A stretch of 64,000 nucleotides of DNA from Methanomicrobiaceae archaeon. GTDB taxonomy: Archaea; Halobacteriota; Methanomicrobia; Methanomicrobiales; Methanomicrobiaceae. Position 1 is the first letter of the stretch; each line of letters starts with the position of its first letter. Both the position numbers and the translations under genes were made by a program. The stretch is taken from the NCBI GenBank assembly GCA_029762625.1, contig JARVGI010000002.1, forward strand, positions 126,772 to 190,771, in the 5' to 3' direction. This document shows positions 1 to 9,122 of the stretch, piece after piece. The notes beneath the pieces are model-generated. The model worked only from the letters and a program-made list of their open reading frames with translations, was not told the origin of the DNA and searched no databases.

Positions 1-902
1 CCTTCGGCGTTCAGCTCCCGTTGTGCCTGCGCAAGAAGGGCTTTCTTTTCTTCGTCGACCGGAGGAAAGGTGAGATCGAGCGACCGGATGGTGCTCGTGA
101 GGATGGTTGCCACCGCGGTGCGGGCGATCCACTTGCGGTCGGCGGGAATCACGTACCAGGGCGCCCATTCCGTGCTCGTCGCGCCGATGGCCTCTTCATA
201 TGCCGCCATGTACGCATCCCAGAAGCGGCGTCCCCTCAGGTCGGAGGCGGAAAACTTCCACTGCTTTTCCGGGTCGGTGAGCCGCTCCATGAACCGCTCT
301 TTCTGCTCTTCTCTCGATATGTGCAGGAAAAATTTCAGGATTACGACGCCGTTTCTCACCAGGTAGCGCTCGAGCATTGCGATATCCTCGTAGCGCTGGT
401 TCCAGAAGGCCGCGTCGATACGCAATCCGGGGGGGAGCTTGTGCCGGTCCAGCAGGCCGGGGTGCACCCGCGCCGCGGTTACGTCCTCGTAGTAGGAACG
501 GTTGAAGATCCCGATCATGCCCCGCTCGGGGAGCACCTGCACGTAGCGCCAGAGGTAGGTGTGGTCGAGTTCCATGGTGGAGGGCTCCTTGAAGCTCCAG
601 ACCCTGCATCCCTGGGGGTTCACGCCGGTCATGACGTGTTTGATGGTGCCGTCTTTGCCCCCGGCATCCATCGCCTGGAGAATGATAAGCACGGAGTAGC
701 GGTCGCCTGCCCAGAGCAGCTCCTGCGCCTCTGCCAGTTCACGCCGGTTTCTCTCCAGGAGTATCTCTGCCTGCCGTTTCAGGACCTTCTTCTCGAGCTC
801 CTTCATCTCGCCGGTTTTTGGAAGGGTCGTGGGCATTTCCCGCAGGCTGACCCGGCTCCCTGCGGGAACTTTCAGCGTTGCAACGCTCTCCCTCGTGAAC
901 AT
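1..902 (-). CDS. ppk2: Polyphosphate kinase 2 (PPK2) family, 3' end cut by window edge
   Basis: PPK2 enzymes move phosphate between polyphosphate and nucleotides in the cytoplasm. About 300 codons are visible, and the frame stays open to base 1. After a roughly 60-residue charged N-terminal helix region comes a Walker A-like loop MDAGGKDGT (about residues 78-86), then a Walker B-like GIFNRSYYED (about 131-140), then the conserved tail WYVIPADRKWIARTAVA, all in the usual PPK2 order. The ATG at 902 is chosen because GGAGAG lies about 8 bases upstream. Only the last few residues are missing. Nucleotide preference (GDP, ADP or AMP) cannot be read from the sequence. The gene stands alone, facing away from the ATPase cluster. 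Confidence 0.93.
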   Translation of the reverse strand, partial: MFTRESVATLKVPAGSRVSLREMPTTLPKTGEMKELEKKVLKRQAEILLERNRRELAEAQELLWAGDRYSVLIILQAMDAGGKDGTIKHVMTGVNPQGCRVWSFKEPSTMELDHTYLWRYVQVLPERGMIGIFNRSYYEDVTAARVHPGLLDRHKLPPGLRIDAAFWNQRYEDIAMLERYLVRNGVVILKFFLHISREEQKERFMERLTDPEKQWKFSASDLRGRRFWDAYMAAYEEAIGATSTEWAPWYVIPADRKWIARTAVATILTSTIRSLDLTFPPVDEEKKALLAQAQRELNAE

Positions 903-1109
903 GCTCTTTTCTCTCCACCGTGATTGCCCGGAAAAAGGCACGACCCTGCATCAGGCGGGATATTCGGGAGGTCCGCGGGCGGCGCCCGCATGATGACGCA
1001 TATCGGCTCGCCGGTGCCCGCCATCCGGAAAGCGGGGGGATGGGTGTTTTCTGTGTCATTGCTATCCCCTTCTTGCCCGCACTGCCACTCGCCCATGATG
1101 TTCGTGCCT

Positions 1110-1673
1110 TTATATGCCGATGGGGAGGATCAGGCTATTTTCCCTCTCCTCCTCTTTTTGTTCGGCGATATCCAGCGCGGTGAGGAATTTCGATTCCAGC
1201 ATGAGAAGGGATTCGGGCACCACCAGGCCCTGGGCGAGGAGGATGCCGCCGACATCCCTGAGACCCTCCATCAAGCGTGCAGCCCAGACATGTTCGATGA
1301 GAATCAGTGCTGCTGCGCTCTCCGGCGGTATTGTATGGACGATGGTTCGTATCTCAGTCGCCGAAAGCCCGAAATCATGCTGGATATCGGGGCATTGTGC
1401 GCTGCCCGGGCCACCGGGGCACACCTTTCTGACACGGTCGCCGAGGCCGAGGAGGTCCCCGATCAGCGTGGCATACGGCATCGCCGCCTCTTCACTGAGC
1501 TCGCGGGCGTCAAGCTCGGAGATCGTACCCTCTGCATCCTTGCGGATGAAGAGCAGATCGATCAAACGGATAATTCTCCTCTCCCGGATAACGCGCAATT
1601 TCCTGAGGATACTGGCGTAAAATTCCGGTTCTGTAAATCCAATGACGATCATCTGTATCGGACCGAATACCAT
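1110..1673 (-). CDS. DUF6325-like protein, paralogue 1
   Basis: This 187-residue protein opens with VFGPIQMIVIGF followed by RLIDLLFIRKDAEG, the N-terminal pattern of the DUF6325 family. That family is of unknown function and often sits near membrane or stress genes. Its middle and end (ESAAALILIEHVWAARLMEGLRD, then GLVVPESLLMLE) align well with the second copy at 25879-26442, so the window holds two diverged paralogues. This copy has a Cys/Pro-rich patch CPGGPGSAQCPD (about residues 85-96) where the other copy has a longer Ala-rich segment. The start is supported by GGGTGA six to eight bases upstream. No membrane segment is evident, so it is probably a soluble, regulator-like protein; the function is unknown. 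Confidence 0.75.
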   Translation of the reverse strand: MVFGPIQMIVIGFTEPEFYASILRKLRVIRERRIIRLIDLLFIRKDAEGTISELDARELSEEAAMPYATLIGDLLGLGDRVRKVCPGGPGSAQCPDIQHDFGLSATEIRTIVHTIPPESAAALILIEHVWAARLMEGLRDVGGILLAQGLVVPESLLMLESKFLTALDIAEQKEEERENSLILPIGI

Positions 1674-2161
1674 GATTCACCCACTCCCTGTGCTTCTTGC
1701 ATCCTCAATTTGTTCGAAATTGCAACCCGTATCGCCTGCAATAGCAGCATTCTTCTCATTTGCGGCCTGCATGGTGCTACCTGCCAGGCGATTTCTGCGG
1801 ATGGTCATCCTCTCAGTCGCCGCACGTCTGTTTCAATCCCTGCATCGTTGGGTGGAGATGCCCGTTCCGGGGTGCACGTTCGCTCGTGAAATTCCCCGGG
1901 AAAAATGCTCAGATCGGTGAGGGAGAGAGGGCGCCCGTGGGAGGGATTTTATCTATCCCGATATATAATATTTTTCACCCCGCTGCTTTTTCCTGTTCGC
2001 CATCGGGAAGCATCGATCCTCGCCTGCGGATGAGACCGTTATTGCCGGGAGCCGTATCATGTGCGTGTGAACCTCATTGCCGGGTGCGACACATTTAGAT
2101 ATATGCAGAGAAATATATACCTCGTGTATTATATAATCACTCCTCGTGATGATGATCCAGA
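1674..2161. other. Intergenic region, 488 bases
   Basis: No convincing gene is seen; the short open frames have poor codon character and no ribosome binding sites. Two AT-rich patches stand out, ATATATAATATTTTT near 1961-1975 and the block 2098-2138. The second is the likely promoter of the plus-strand ATPase operon; the first could be an upstream promoter or a regulator site. Confidence 0.6.
2111..2120 (+). promoter_or_regulatory. Putative TATA box of plus-strand ATPase operon
   Basis: AAATATATAC lies 42-51 bases before the ATG of atpH. Transcription starting about 25 bases downstream would give a leader of roughly 20 bases. A GTGAT anti-16S match (2146-2150) then precedes the start codon by 11 bases. 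A second AT-rich string, TATTATATAAT (2127-2137), lies just after it. Confidence 0.5.
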
Positions 2162-2539
2162 ATGGCTAACAGGGAAATTGACAGTATCAAGCAAATTGAG
2201 GCAGATTCCCTCTCTCTTCTTCAAAAAGAACGAGAAGAAGCGGAAAAACGGATTCGGGATGCAGAGAGGAACGCCGAAGAGTTGATACGACGCAGGCAGC
2301 ATGAAGCACACGAAACTGTGCTCCGGATGAAGGTCGAAGCCGAGGAGGCAGCAATCGCTGAAGCTGAGAAAATCCGGAGAGAAGGAGAGAAAAAGGTCGA
2401 AGAAATGAAAAAACACCATCTCCACAGACTTTCCATCGCTGTCAAATCCATTCTAATGCATATTTTGGGTGAGAACAGTGCTGTTTCCGCAAACGATGAA
2501 ACAGGTATATCTCGGGTTGCACCGGGCGTACCTGAATGA
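2162..2539 (+). CDS. atpH: A-type ATP synthase subunit H (peripheral stalk), cluster 1
   Basis: This 125-residue protein is almost entirely a charged helix (EREEAEKRIRDAERNAEELIRRR and so on). It matches the long coiled coil of subunit H, which pairs with subunit E in the peripheral stalks tying A1 to the membrane stator. It is the first gene of a nine-subunit cluster in the order H-I-K-E-C-F-A-B-D, as in other euryarchaea. Its 3' end overlaps the start of subunit I by about 60 bases, an unusually long overlap suggesting translational coupling. The last 25 residues (after HILGEN) are not coiled-coil-like and lie wholly in the overlap. Family assignment rests on position and coiled-coil character. 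Confidence 0.85.
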   Translation: MANREIDSIKQIEADSLSLLQKEREEAEKRIRDAERNAEELIRRRQHEAHETVLRMKVEAEEAAIAEAEKIRREGEKKVEEMKKHHLHRLSIAVKSILMHILGENSAVSANDETGISRVAPGVPE

Positions 2540-4460
2540 ATTGCTCTCGGATCTGCATGAAGCAGGGCTTCTTGAGATCACCAATATCTGGGATGCCGAA
2601 GGCACGCTCTGCGCTGCCCTGAATGAGGGTGAACGCCGTCCCGAAATTGAAAAATGCGCTGAGAGTATTCAGGATATCGCCACCCTCATTGATGTGCTGG
2701 GGGAATCCCGCGAGGAGGAGGAGGAGGGGATCCTGCACCTTCTGCTGTCACCCCGGCCGCCACGGAAAATCTCTGTGGAGAAAAAAGATTTCCACCAGCT
2801 CTGCAGGGAAGCGGAGGAGGTCATGTCCGGAGCCGGTGCAGCAGTCGACGTGAAACGATCGCTCGATGCCCTTCGTGCACGCATCGGGATTTTACATGAA
2901 CAGCAGGAGTCGATCGCCATGCTGGCGCCATTTGAGCTGGATCTCGGGTATCTCGGAGAGTCGGAGCTTCTCTACACGGTTCCGGCGGTGATCGACACCC
3001 CGGCATACCGGCACTTTGCTGAAAAGATCGATAAAGAACGCTTCGACACCCTCCATATCTCCAGGATTGCTGCCGGATCGCAGACGGTGGTGATCCTCAC
3101 GACGGTCAGGGAGGATCGGGACCATCTCGATCATCTTCTCCAGGAGCCATATATCAGGATCCTCGAGATCGAACCCTTCACCGGTGCCCCCCGGGAAACG
3201 ATTGCCGCCATCCAGTCTGAAATCGAGGTGCTCGGCCGGGAGGAACGTGAACTCATGGATGTGTTGCGGGCGACCGACGCGCGGTACGGCGAACACCTGC
3301 GGCAACTTCACGAGGAGGTGTGCATTGAAAAGGACCGCCTGATGACGCACACCCATTTCGGCTGGACGCACGATACGGTGGTGATTGAAGGCTGGGCGGC
3401 GGAGAAGGACTGTGACAGGCTGCAGGAGATCTGCGATGCGTCGACGGCGGGGCACGTTTTCTGCAAATTCCATGATCCGGACGGCACGTCGGACAACGTT
3501 CCCGTATGCTATGACAATCCAGGGTGGCTGCGCCCCTTTGAGGCGGTCACTACGATGTTTGCCCGGCCGCGGTACGGAGAAGTCGACCCCACCCTCTTTA
3601 CTGCGCCCGTTCTCATTCTCTTCTTCGCCCTCATGCTGGGCGACGCGGTCTACGGGCTGATTATCACCGTCATCGCGGCAGTGCTGTACCGGGGGGCGGG
3701 AACGGTCAGCAGCACCATCCGCGACGGGAGCATCCTCCTCATGGCCGCGGGTGTGGCGACAATCGTATCGGGCATCCTCCAGGGCGGGTATATGGGCGAT
3801 TTCCTCCCGCGATTTCTGGGAATAACACCGCCCTTTGTGATAATCAACGCACTGGAGGAGCCGATCGTGTTTCTCAGGCTCGCCCTCATCATCGGTATCG
3901 TCCAGATAAATCTGGGCCTGTGCATCGCGGCGTACCAGAACCTGAGGAAGAAGAGGTATACGGAGCTGCTCAAGGGCCAGGTATCGTGGTTTTTCCTGCA
4001 GCCTGCCGCAGCCATCATGCTGTTTGCCTTTTTCGGGTGGGGGACGTTTGCGCGCGCCGTGATGATCGCGTCGGCGCTGGCAGCGGTTGTCGGGATTGGC
4101 CTGATCCTGCTCAGGTCCGGCCCGCTCGGTTTTTTCGATCTCACGGGGTTTCTCGGGGACTGGCTCTCCTACGCACGCCTTCTCGCCCTCGCGCTGGCGA
4201 CGGGAGGCATCGCGATGACGGTGAACATACTTGCCCAGATGGTCGCCGGCGACAACCCCCTCTGTATCATCCTCGCGGCGTTCATTTTTATCGCCGGACA
4301 GACGTTTAATTTTGTCCTGCAGACGCTGGGGGCCTTCATTCATTCACTGAGGCTGCAGTTTGTCGAGTTCTTCGGGAAATTCTACACCGGAGGGGGGAAG
4401 GAATTCTCCCCCTTCATGGCAAAAAGAGAGATTACCGAGCTCAATGGAGGTGATGTCTGA
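2478..4460 (+). CDS. atpI: A-type ATP synthase subunit I (a-subunit, ion half-channels), cluster 1
   Basis: This roughly 660-residue protein has a soluble N-terminal half (to about residue 370) that forms the stator arm, then a C-terminal membrane half with about eight helices starting near FTAPVLILFFALMLGDAVYG. The conserved LSYARLLALALATG segment holds the arginine (about R567) that faces the rotor carboxylate in this family. The GTG at 2478 is preferred because GGGTGAG (2468-2474) sits just upstream and the resulting N-terminus (MLFPQTMKQVYLG) fits the family; a GTG at 2469 is also possible. The stop overlaps the atpK start (TGATG), and GGAGGTGAT lies within its last codons, so I and K are tightly coupled. 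Confidence 0.95.
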   Translation: MLFPQTMKQVYLGLHRAYLNELLSDLHEAGLLEITNIWDAEGTLCAALNEGERRPEIEKCAESIQDIATLIDVLGESREEEEEGILHLLLSPRPPRKISVEKKDFHQLCREAEEVMSGAGAAVDVKRSLDALRARIGILHEQQESIAMLAPFELDLGYLGESELLYTVPAVIDTPAYRHFAEKIDKERFDTLHISRIAAGSQTVVILTTVREDRDHLDHLLQEPYIRILEIEPFTGAPRETIAAIQSEIEVLGREERELMDVLRATDARYGEHLRQLHEEVCIEKDRLMTHTHFGWTHDTVVIEGWAAEKDCDRLQEICDASTAGHVFCKFHDPDGTSDNVPVCYDNPGWLRPFEAVTTMFARPRYGEVDPTLFTAPVLILFFALMLGDAVYGLIITVIAAVLYRGAGTVSSTIRDGSILLMAAGVATIVSGILQGGYMGDFLPRFLGITPPFVIINALEEPIVFLRLALIIGIVQINLGLCIAAYQNLRKKRYTELLKGQVSWFFLQPAAAIMLFAFFGWGTFARAVMIASALAAVVGIGLILLRSGPLGFFDLTGFLGDWLSYARLLALALATGGIAMTVNILAQMVAGDNPLCIILAAFIFIAGQTFNFVLQTLGAFIHSLRLQFVEFFGKFYTGGGKEFSPFMAKREITELNGGDV

Positions 4461-5182
4461 TGGCGATGGGGACCGGCACGGTGCTGGTGGTGATCGGTGC
4501 CGGCCTCTCGGTGGGGCTCTCGGCAATCGGTGCCGGCATCGGGGTTGGCATTGCAGGCGCGGCTGCTTCAGGCGTCACGGCGGGTGACAAGGAGAAATTC
4601 GGACTGGCACTCGTATTTCAGGCACTGCCGCAGACGCAGGGGATCTATGGCCTGCTGGTCGCCATCCTGCTGCTGATGTCCACCGGTATCCTGGGAGGCA
4701 ATCCGGTGGATGTACCGGTATCGGTGGGGCTTACCGCGATCGGCGTGGGTATCGCCGTCGGGCTTGCGGGGCTCTCGGCAATCGGCCAGGGCATTGCGGC
4801 AAGCAGCGGAGCGGCTGTTTCGGCGAGAGATCCGGAACTCATGGGAAAAGGCCTTGTATTTTCTGTGCTCCCCGAGACGCAGGCAATATACGGGTTGCTG
4901 GTGGCCATTCTCCTCATGGCCTTCAGCGGCATGTTCACCGGCGTATTTACCATCTCCGAAGCGGTGGGATTTGCGGCGATCGGGAGCGGTCTTGCAGTCG
5001 GGTTTGCGGGTCTTTCGGGAATCGGGCAGGGTATTACCGCAGGAGCCGGTATCGTGGCTACCGCGCAGCAGCCGGAGGTGATGGGCAGAGCACTCATTTT
5101 CGCGGTCATGTCGGAGACGTTCGCCATATTCGGCCTGCTGGTCGCCATCCTGATCATGTTCGGGAGCGGTCTGATGGGCTGA
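4460..5182 (+). CDS. atpK: A-type ATP synthase subunit K, triple-hairpin rotor proteolipid with Na+-type ligands
   Basis: This 240-residue protein consists of three fused two-helix hairpins of about 80 residues each, so six membrane helices rather than the usual two. The ion-site carboxylate position is Gln58 in hairpin 1 (LPQTQ), Glu139 in hairpin 2 (LPETQ) and Glu219 in hairpin 3 (MSETF). The partner Gln is present in helix 3 (AIGQG, Q110) and helix 5 (GIGQG, Q190) but is Ala25 in helix 1. By analogy with the Enterococcus hirae Na+ rotor (ligands Leu, Thr, Gln, Gln, Glu), this gives two complete Na+-type sites per subunit and one dead position. A triplicated proteolipid with Gln in hairpin 1 is known from Methanocaldococcus jannaschii. 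Start: ATG overlapping the atpI stop. Confidence 0.95.
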   Translation: MAMGTGTVLVVIGAGLSVGLSAIGAGIGVGIAGAAASGVTAGDKEKFGLALVFQALPQTQGIYGLLVAILLLMSTGILGGNPVDVPVSVGLTAIGVGIAVGLAGLSAIGQGIAASSGAAVSARDPELMGKGLVFSVLPETQAIYGLLVAILLMAFSGMFTGVFTISEAVGFAAIGSGLAVGFAGLSGIGQGITAGAGIVATAQQPEVMGRALIFAVMSETFAIFGLLVAILIMFGSGLMG

Positions 5183-5201
5183 GGGTGAAGGCGGCGGCAG
5201 T

Positions 5202-5801
5202 ATGGGAATGGAGATGATAATCGCCAGAATCAAGGCGGACACGGATGCCGAGGCCGAGAGGATCCGATGCAGCGCAGAGGAGCGGATAACGGCTCTCCAC
5301 GATGCGGCACGGATCGAGGCGGACAGGGAGCACGACCGCATCATTGCAGAAGGGATGCGAGCCATCAGGGTTCTTTCCGGCAGGATACGTTCCCAGGCAG
5401 TGATGGATGCACGGCGCATGGTCCGCGAAGAACGGGAACGGGAGATCGCGCTCTGTTTCTCCGAAGCGGAGAGAGAGCTGAATCACCGCATACAGACGGC
5501 GGACTACGAGCGTATTTTGAGAAACCTGATCCGGGAGGGTATCGATGATCTGGGCGTCGACGAGGGTGTCGTCATCCCCACCGAGCGCGACCGGAACCTC
5601 GTCCGGTCCATTCTTTCTGCCAGTTCCGATCGCTACGGGGGATTTGTGGTAAACCCCGAATGTGTACTTTCCGCCGGCGGCGTTGTCATCAGGTCCGCTG
5701 ATGGAAGGATTACCCTCGATAACACCATCGAAGCGAGAATCGAGCGGTTCAAAAGCGATCTGGTGTATATCGTCGCGAACGTGCTCTACCAGGAGGCCTA
5801 G
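5202..5801 (+). CDS. atpE: A-type ATP synthase subunit E (peripheral stalk), cluster 1
   Basis: This 199-residue protein has a long charged N-terminal helix (IKADTDAEAERIRCSAEERI and on) and a compact C-terminal domain ending in the typical pattern GGVVIRSADGRITLDNTIEARIERF. Subunit E pairs with H and caps the A3B3 head. The gene follows atpK after 19 bases and is followed by atpC after 2 bases. A GGGTGAAGG sequence precedes the ATG at 5202; an ATG at 5214 right after GGAG is an alternative. Residues in the C-terminal domain agree with the minus-strand copy (GRIVVRNTLESRLERS), although the helices have diverged greatly. Confidence 0.93.
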   Translation: MGMEMIIARIKADTDAEAERIRCSAEERITALHDAARIEADREHDRIIAEGMRAIRVLSGRIRSQAVMDARRMVREEREREIALCFSEAERELNHRIQTADYERILRNLIREGIDDLGVDEGVVIPTERDRNLVRSILSASSDRYGGFVVNPECVLSAGGVVIRSADGRITLDNTIEARIERFKSDLVYIVANVLYQEA

Positions 5802-5803
5802 CA

Positions 5804-7000
5804 ATGGCGGCAGGCGGCGATGTGCTCGGTCTCTCTCTCCTCGGCGGGGGTTCGGTGCCGCCTTCCATTCTGGCAGCGGTCTTCGCCCTCGTGCTGTTCG
5901 TGATCCTTTTCATCACCAAACTGATGGGGTATTTCAAGATATTGTTGAATATCGCGACGTTCACATATCCGAATGCATTCGTTTCGGTGAAAGGCAATCC
6001 CTGTATCCAGGAGCGCGCGCTGAACCGTCTCATCGAGAGCGGCACCATTCCGGAGGTGCTGGCACTGGTGAGGGGGTACGGATTTGCGATCGATATCGGG
6101 GACTATGCGACGATGGAAGAGATTGACCGGTGCTTTGAGGAATATTTCCGCAGTGAATGCACGGAAATCGAACATATGGTCCCCGTTTCCGTGCAGCCAT
6201 TTTTCAGGGCTTTCAGCATGTTCCAGGAAACAGAAGTCCTGAAAGCGGCGTTCCGCCTGAAACATGCGAGTGTGGCGGCACGGGAGATGGAATCACTGCT
6301 CGGTCCGGTGGGCATTATCAGCCAGCCCTTGTTGCAAAAAATGATTGATGCGCGGAATGTCGACGAACTGGTCCGCCTCCTTCAGCCCACCGTCTACGGA
6401 CCCACGCTTCTCAGCGCGCTTGGCGATGCGGCAATGGAGCGGACAACGCTTCCCTTCGAGCGCGCGCTTGACACGTTTGCATGCGAGCATCTTCGCTCCT
6501 CGCTTGCGCACAGCGATGCCCTCCAGACACCACCCCTCATGGACTTTGTTGCCTTCTATTTCGACATCACCAATATCAAAATCGCTCTCAGGGGATTGAG
6601 GGACGGGGTGGAGATGGATGTACTGGCGCAGTATTTCCTCCCCACGGGGCATCATATCACGCGCGATGTGCAAAAAAGGATGTCCGAAGCCAGATCCGTC
6701 CATGATATGCATGGGCATCTCCAGCACACACCGTACTTCGACGCCTTCAATGCGGCATTGATGGCGTACGAAAAGAGCGGAAGCCTTCAGCCCATTGAAG
6801 CGGCTCTCGACCGGGCGCTGCTGGATGCGGTCATCAGGCTCTCGCTGGTGTACCATTCCGGTCCGGCCACATTGCTCCGGTATCTCGTCGCGAAAAAGTT
6901 CGAACTCCAGAATGTCAGGGCGATTGTATGGGGTCTCCAGAACAGGATTGCCCCTGAAACGGTGAGAACACTGCTGATCCGGCAGGGAGGTGCGGCATGA
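5804..7000 (+). CDS. atpC: A-type ATP synthase subunit C (central stalk socket) with extra N-terminal membrane helix
   Basis: Subunit C connects the central stalk to the rotor ring. This copy is 398 residues, about 50 longer than the 349-residue minus-strand copy. The extra length is N-terminal: a Gly-rich start, then a strong hydrophobic helix (SILAAVFALVLFVILFITKLMGYF, split here only for description; residues about 20-43), then the family start FTYPNAFVSVK, equivalent to YVNARVRGMK in the other copy. The all-helical body follows, with the conserved FYFDITNIKIALRG and RYLVAKKFELQNVRAI. GGAGG lies 8 bases before the ATG at 5804, so the extension is probably translated. Membrane anchoring of a rotor-socket subunit is unusual to me; I recall somewhat longer C subunits in class I methanogens but cannot check. 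Confidence 0.9.
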   Translation: MAAGGDVLGLSLLGGGSVPPSILAAVFALVLFVILFITKLMGYFKILLNIATFTYPNAFVSVKGNPCIQERALNRLIESGTIPEVLALVRGYGFAIDIGDYATMEEIDRCFEEYFRSECTEIEHMVPVSVQPFFRAFSMFQETEVLKAAFRLKHASVAAREMESLLGPVGIISQPLLQKMIDARNVDELVRLLQPTVYGPTLLSALGDAAMERTTLPFERALDTFACEHLRSSLAHSDALQTPPLMDFVAFYFDITNIKIALRGLRDGVEMDVLAQYFLPTGHHITRDVQKRMSEARSVHDMHGHLQHTPYFDAFNAALMAYEKSGSLQPIEAALDRALLDAVIRLSLVYHSGPATLLRYLVAKKFELQNVRAIVWGLQNRIAPETVRTLLIRQGGAA

Positions 7001-7326
7001 AGGTGGCGGTCATCGGCGATATGGACGTGACCTCGGGATTCGGGTTGATCGGGGTGCACTCCCGTTTTACCGCCACACAAAAGAGTGAGGTGGAGGCCGC
7101 CCTGTCTGCATGCCTCGACGATCCCGCTGTGGGCGTGATCATCCTGCTCGCCCCCCTTGCAGAGATGGTCCGTGATTCCCTCACCCGGATCAGGAATACA
7201 CGGGTGTACCCTCTGATCGTCGAAATTCCGGGAAAGACCGCCCCTTCGCACGAGGAAGACGCGATAGCAAGGCTGGTGGGAAAAGCGGTCGGCATCCCGC
7301 TTCACGGGGGAGGGCTGTCACGATGA
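6997..7326 (+). CDS. atpF: A-type ATP synthase subunit F (central stalk), cluster 1
   Basis: This 109-residue Rossmann-like protein opens with [20 protein letters not shown] and has the central [14 protein letters not shown] strand, the classic subunit F pattern. F and D form the rotating central shaft, and F helps regulate ATP hydrolysis in this family. The start codon overlaps the atpC stop by four bases, and its own stop overlaps atpA by four bases, so C, F and A are translationally coupled. The C-terminal half ([23 protein letters not shown]) corresponds to the flexible helix that contacts the catalytic head. Confidence 0.93.
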   Translation: MKVAVIGDMDVTSGFGLIGVHSRFTATQKSEVEAALSACLDDPAVGVIILLAPLAEMVRDSLTRIRNTRVYPLIVEIPGKTAPSHEEDAIARLVGKAVGIPLHGGGLSR

Positions 7327-9122
7327 TCGAAGAAGGAACGATCGTCATGGTGACCGGACCGGTCGTGACCGCCGATACCATGACCGGGTCGAGGATGTAC
7401 GAGCTCGTAAAAGTGGGGCATGAACACCTCATCGGGGAGATCATTGAACTGGAGGGCGATATCGCGACCATCCAGGTCTACGAGGAGACGACCGGGATCA
7501 AGCCGGGAGAGCCCGTCGTGGGAACAGGGATGTCGCTGTCCGTGGAACTGGGACCGGGGCTGCTCGGCACCATCTATGACGGAATCCAGCGTCCCCTGCC
7601 GCTCCTGCACGAGGAGAGCGGATTTTTTATCAGGCGCGGCATCCAGGTCCCTTCGCTTGACAGGCAGAGATCCTGGGAGTTTACGCCCGTCGCCGGTGCC
7701 GGGGATGCTGTCGGGCCGGGGGATGAACTGGGTCGTGTTGCCGAGACGAATACCATATCCCACAGAATTCTCGTCCCGCCGGGGACGGAGGGCACGGTCG
7801 TGGAGATCGCTCCGGCAGGGCGCTACACAATCGAAGATGTCATCGCGCGGGTGAGGGGGGACCGTGATGTAGCGTCCGTCTGTATGATGCACCGCTGGCC
7901 GGTACGCAAATCAAGGCCTTTTGCAGAGAAACTGGAGCCGAAGACGCCCCTGATCACAGGTCAGCGGGTGATCGATACGTTTTTTTCCATGGCAAAAGGC
8001 GGCACGGCGGCGGTTCCCGGGCCGTTCGGATCGGGGAAGACGGTTGTGCAGCAGCAACTGGCAAAATGGGTCGATGCGGACATCATCGTCTACGTGGGGT
8101 GCGGCGAGCGTGGGAACGAGATGGCCGACGTGCTGCGTGAATTCCCCGGTCTTGAAGACCCGAGGACCGGCGAGCCGCTGATGAAGCGAACGGTGCTCAT
8201 CGCCAACACCAGCAATATGCCGGTGGCGGCGCGTGAGGCAAGCGTCTATACAGGTATCACCATTGCCGAATACTACCGTGATATGGGGTACGATGTCGCC
8301 CTGATGGCGGATTCCACCTCCCGCTGGGCGGAGGCGCTGCGGGAGATATCGGGGCGGCTCGAGGAGATGCCGGGTGAAGAGGGGTACCCGGCGTACCTCG
8401 CCTCTCGCCTCGCGGATTTCTACGAGCGGGCAGGGAAAGTCCTCACGCTGGGCCGGGAAGGCCGCAGCGGATCGATCTCGGTGATCGGTGCGGTGAGTCC
8501 GCCGGGGGGGGATTTTTCCGAACCGGTGACGCAGAACACCCTCCGCATCGCCAAGGTCTTCTGGGCACTGGATGCGGACCTTGCCAACAGGAGGCACTTC
8601 CCGGCGATCAACTGGCTGGAATCCTATTCCCTGTACGGGGGAGAGGTGAGCGAATGGTGGCACGAGCGCATGGGCAGCGACTGGGATGCCATGAGAAGAC
8701 GGATGATGGGCATTCTCCAGAAAGAAAGTGAACTCGAGGAGATCGTACAGCTCGTCGGCCCGGACGTGCTCCCGGACGCCGACAAACTTGTTCTCCTCGA
8801 GGCCGAGATTATCAGGGAGAGTTTCCTTTTCCAGAACGCCTTTCATGCGGTCGATACGTTCTGTTCGCCCGCACGGCAATACCGGATGATGCAAATTCTT
8901 CACCGGTTTGATGAGCTGGCACACCACGCCCTCACCGAGGGCGCTGGTTTTGAAAAAATCAACGACCTGCCGGTACGAAGCAGCATGGCTCGCATGGCGA
9001 GGATCCCGGAGGACACGTATGAAGGAGTCTATGGTGAAATCGAGGAGGAGATGCGCGACCAGTTCTCGCGCATCTCCCCCCAGGGACCCGGAGGCCGTGA
9101 AGGGATGGCGGTGGATGAATGA
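7323..9122 (+). CDS. atpA: A-type ATP synthase catalytic subunit A, cluster 1
   Basis: This 599-residue protein is full length for the family. The beta-barrel start [16 protein letters not shown] is followed by the non-homologous region, then the P-loop GPFGSGKT (residues 233-240), the standard archaeal form. Next come [12 protein letters not shown], with the catalytic glutamate in the GER motif, and [48 protein letters not shown] and the C-terminal helical domain. It hydrolyses or makes ATP at the A/B interface. It starts four bases inside atpF and its stop overlaps atpB. The minus-strand copy diverges throughout and has a different P-loop, which argues against recent duplication. Confidence 0.98.
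   Translation: MIEEGTIVMVTGPVVTADTMTGSRMYELVKVGHEHLIGEIIELEGDIATIQVYEETTGIKPGEPVVGTGMSLSVELGPGLLGTIYDGIQRPLPLLHEESGFFIRRGIQVPSLDRQRSWEFTPVAGAGDAVGPGDELGRVAETNTISHRILVPPGTEGTVVEIAPAGRYTIEDVIARVRGDRDVASVCMMHRWPVRKSRPFAEKLEPKTPLITGQRVIDTFFSMAKGGTAAVPGPFGSGKTVVQQQLAKWVDADIIVYVGCGERGNEMADVLREFPGLEDPRTGEPLMKRTVLIANTSNMPVAAREASVYTGITIAEYYRDMGYDVALMADSTSRWAEALREISGRLEEMPGEEGYPAYLASRLADFYERAGKVLTLGREGRSGSISVIGAVSPPGGDFSEPVTQNTLRIAKVFWALDADLANRRHFPAINWLESYSLYGGEVSEWWHERMGSDWDAMRRRMMGILQKESELEEIVQLVGPDVLPDADKLVLLEAEIIRESFLFQNAFHAVDTFCSPARQYRMMQILHRFDELAHHALTEGAGFEKINDLPVRSSMARMARIPEDTYEGVYGEIEEEMRDQFSRISPQGPGGREGMAVDE

Noticed and set aside
2892-4343. 483-codon minus-strand open frame inside atpI
   Set aside because: It is antisense to a clear subunit I with the expected channel arginine; its composition is charged and its sequence random-looking.
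4460-5182. Annotation of the 240-residue K as a chimera or assembly error
   Set aside because: Triplicated proteolipids with Gln in hairpin 1 are known in methanogens, the three hairpins differ in sequence, and the frame is clean.
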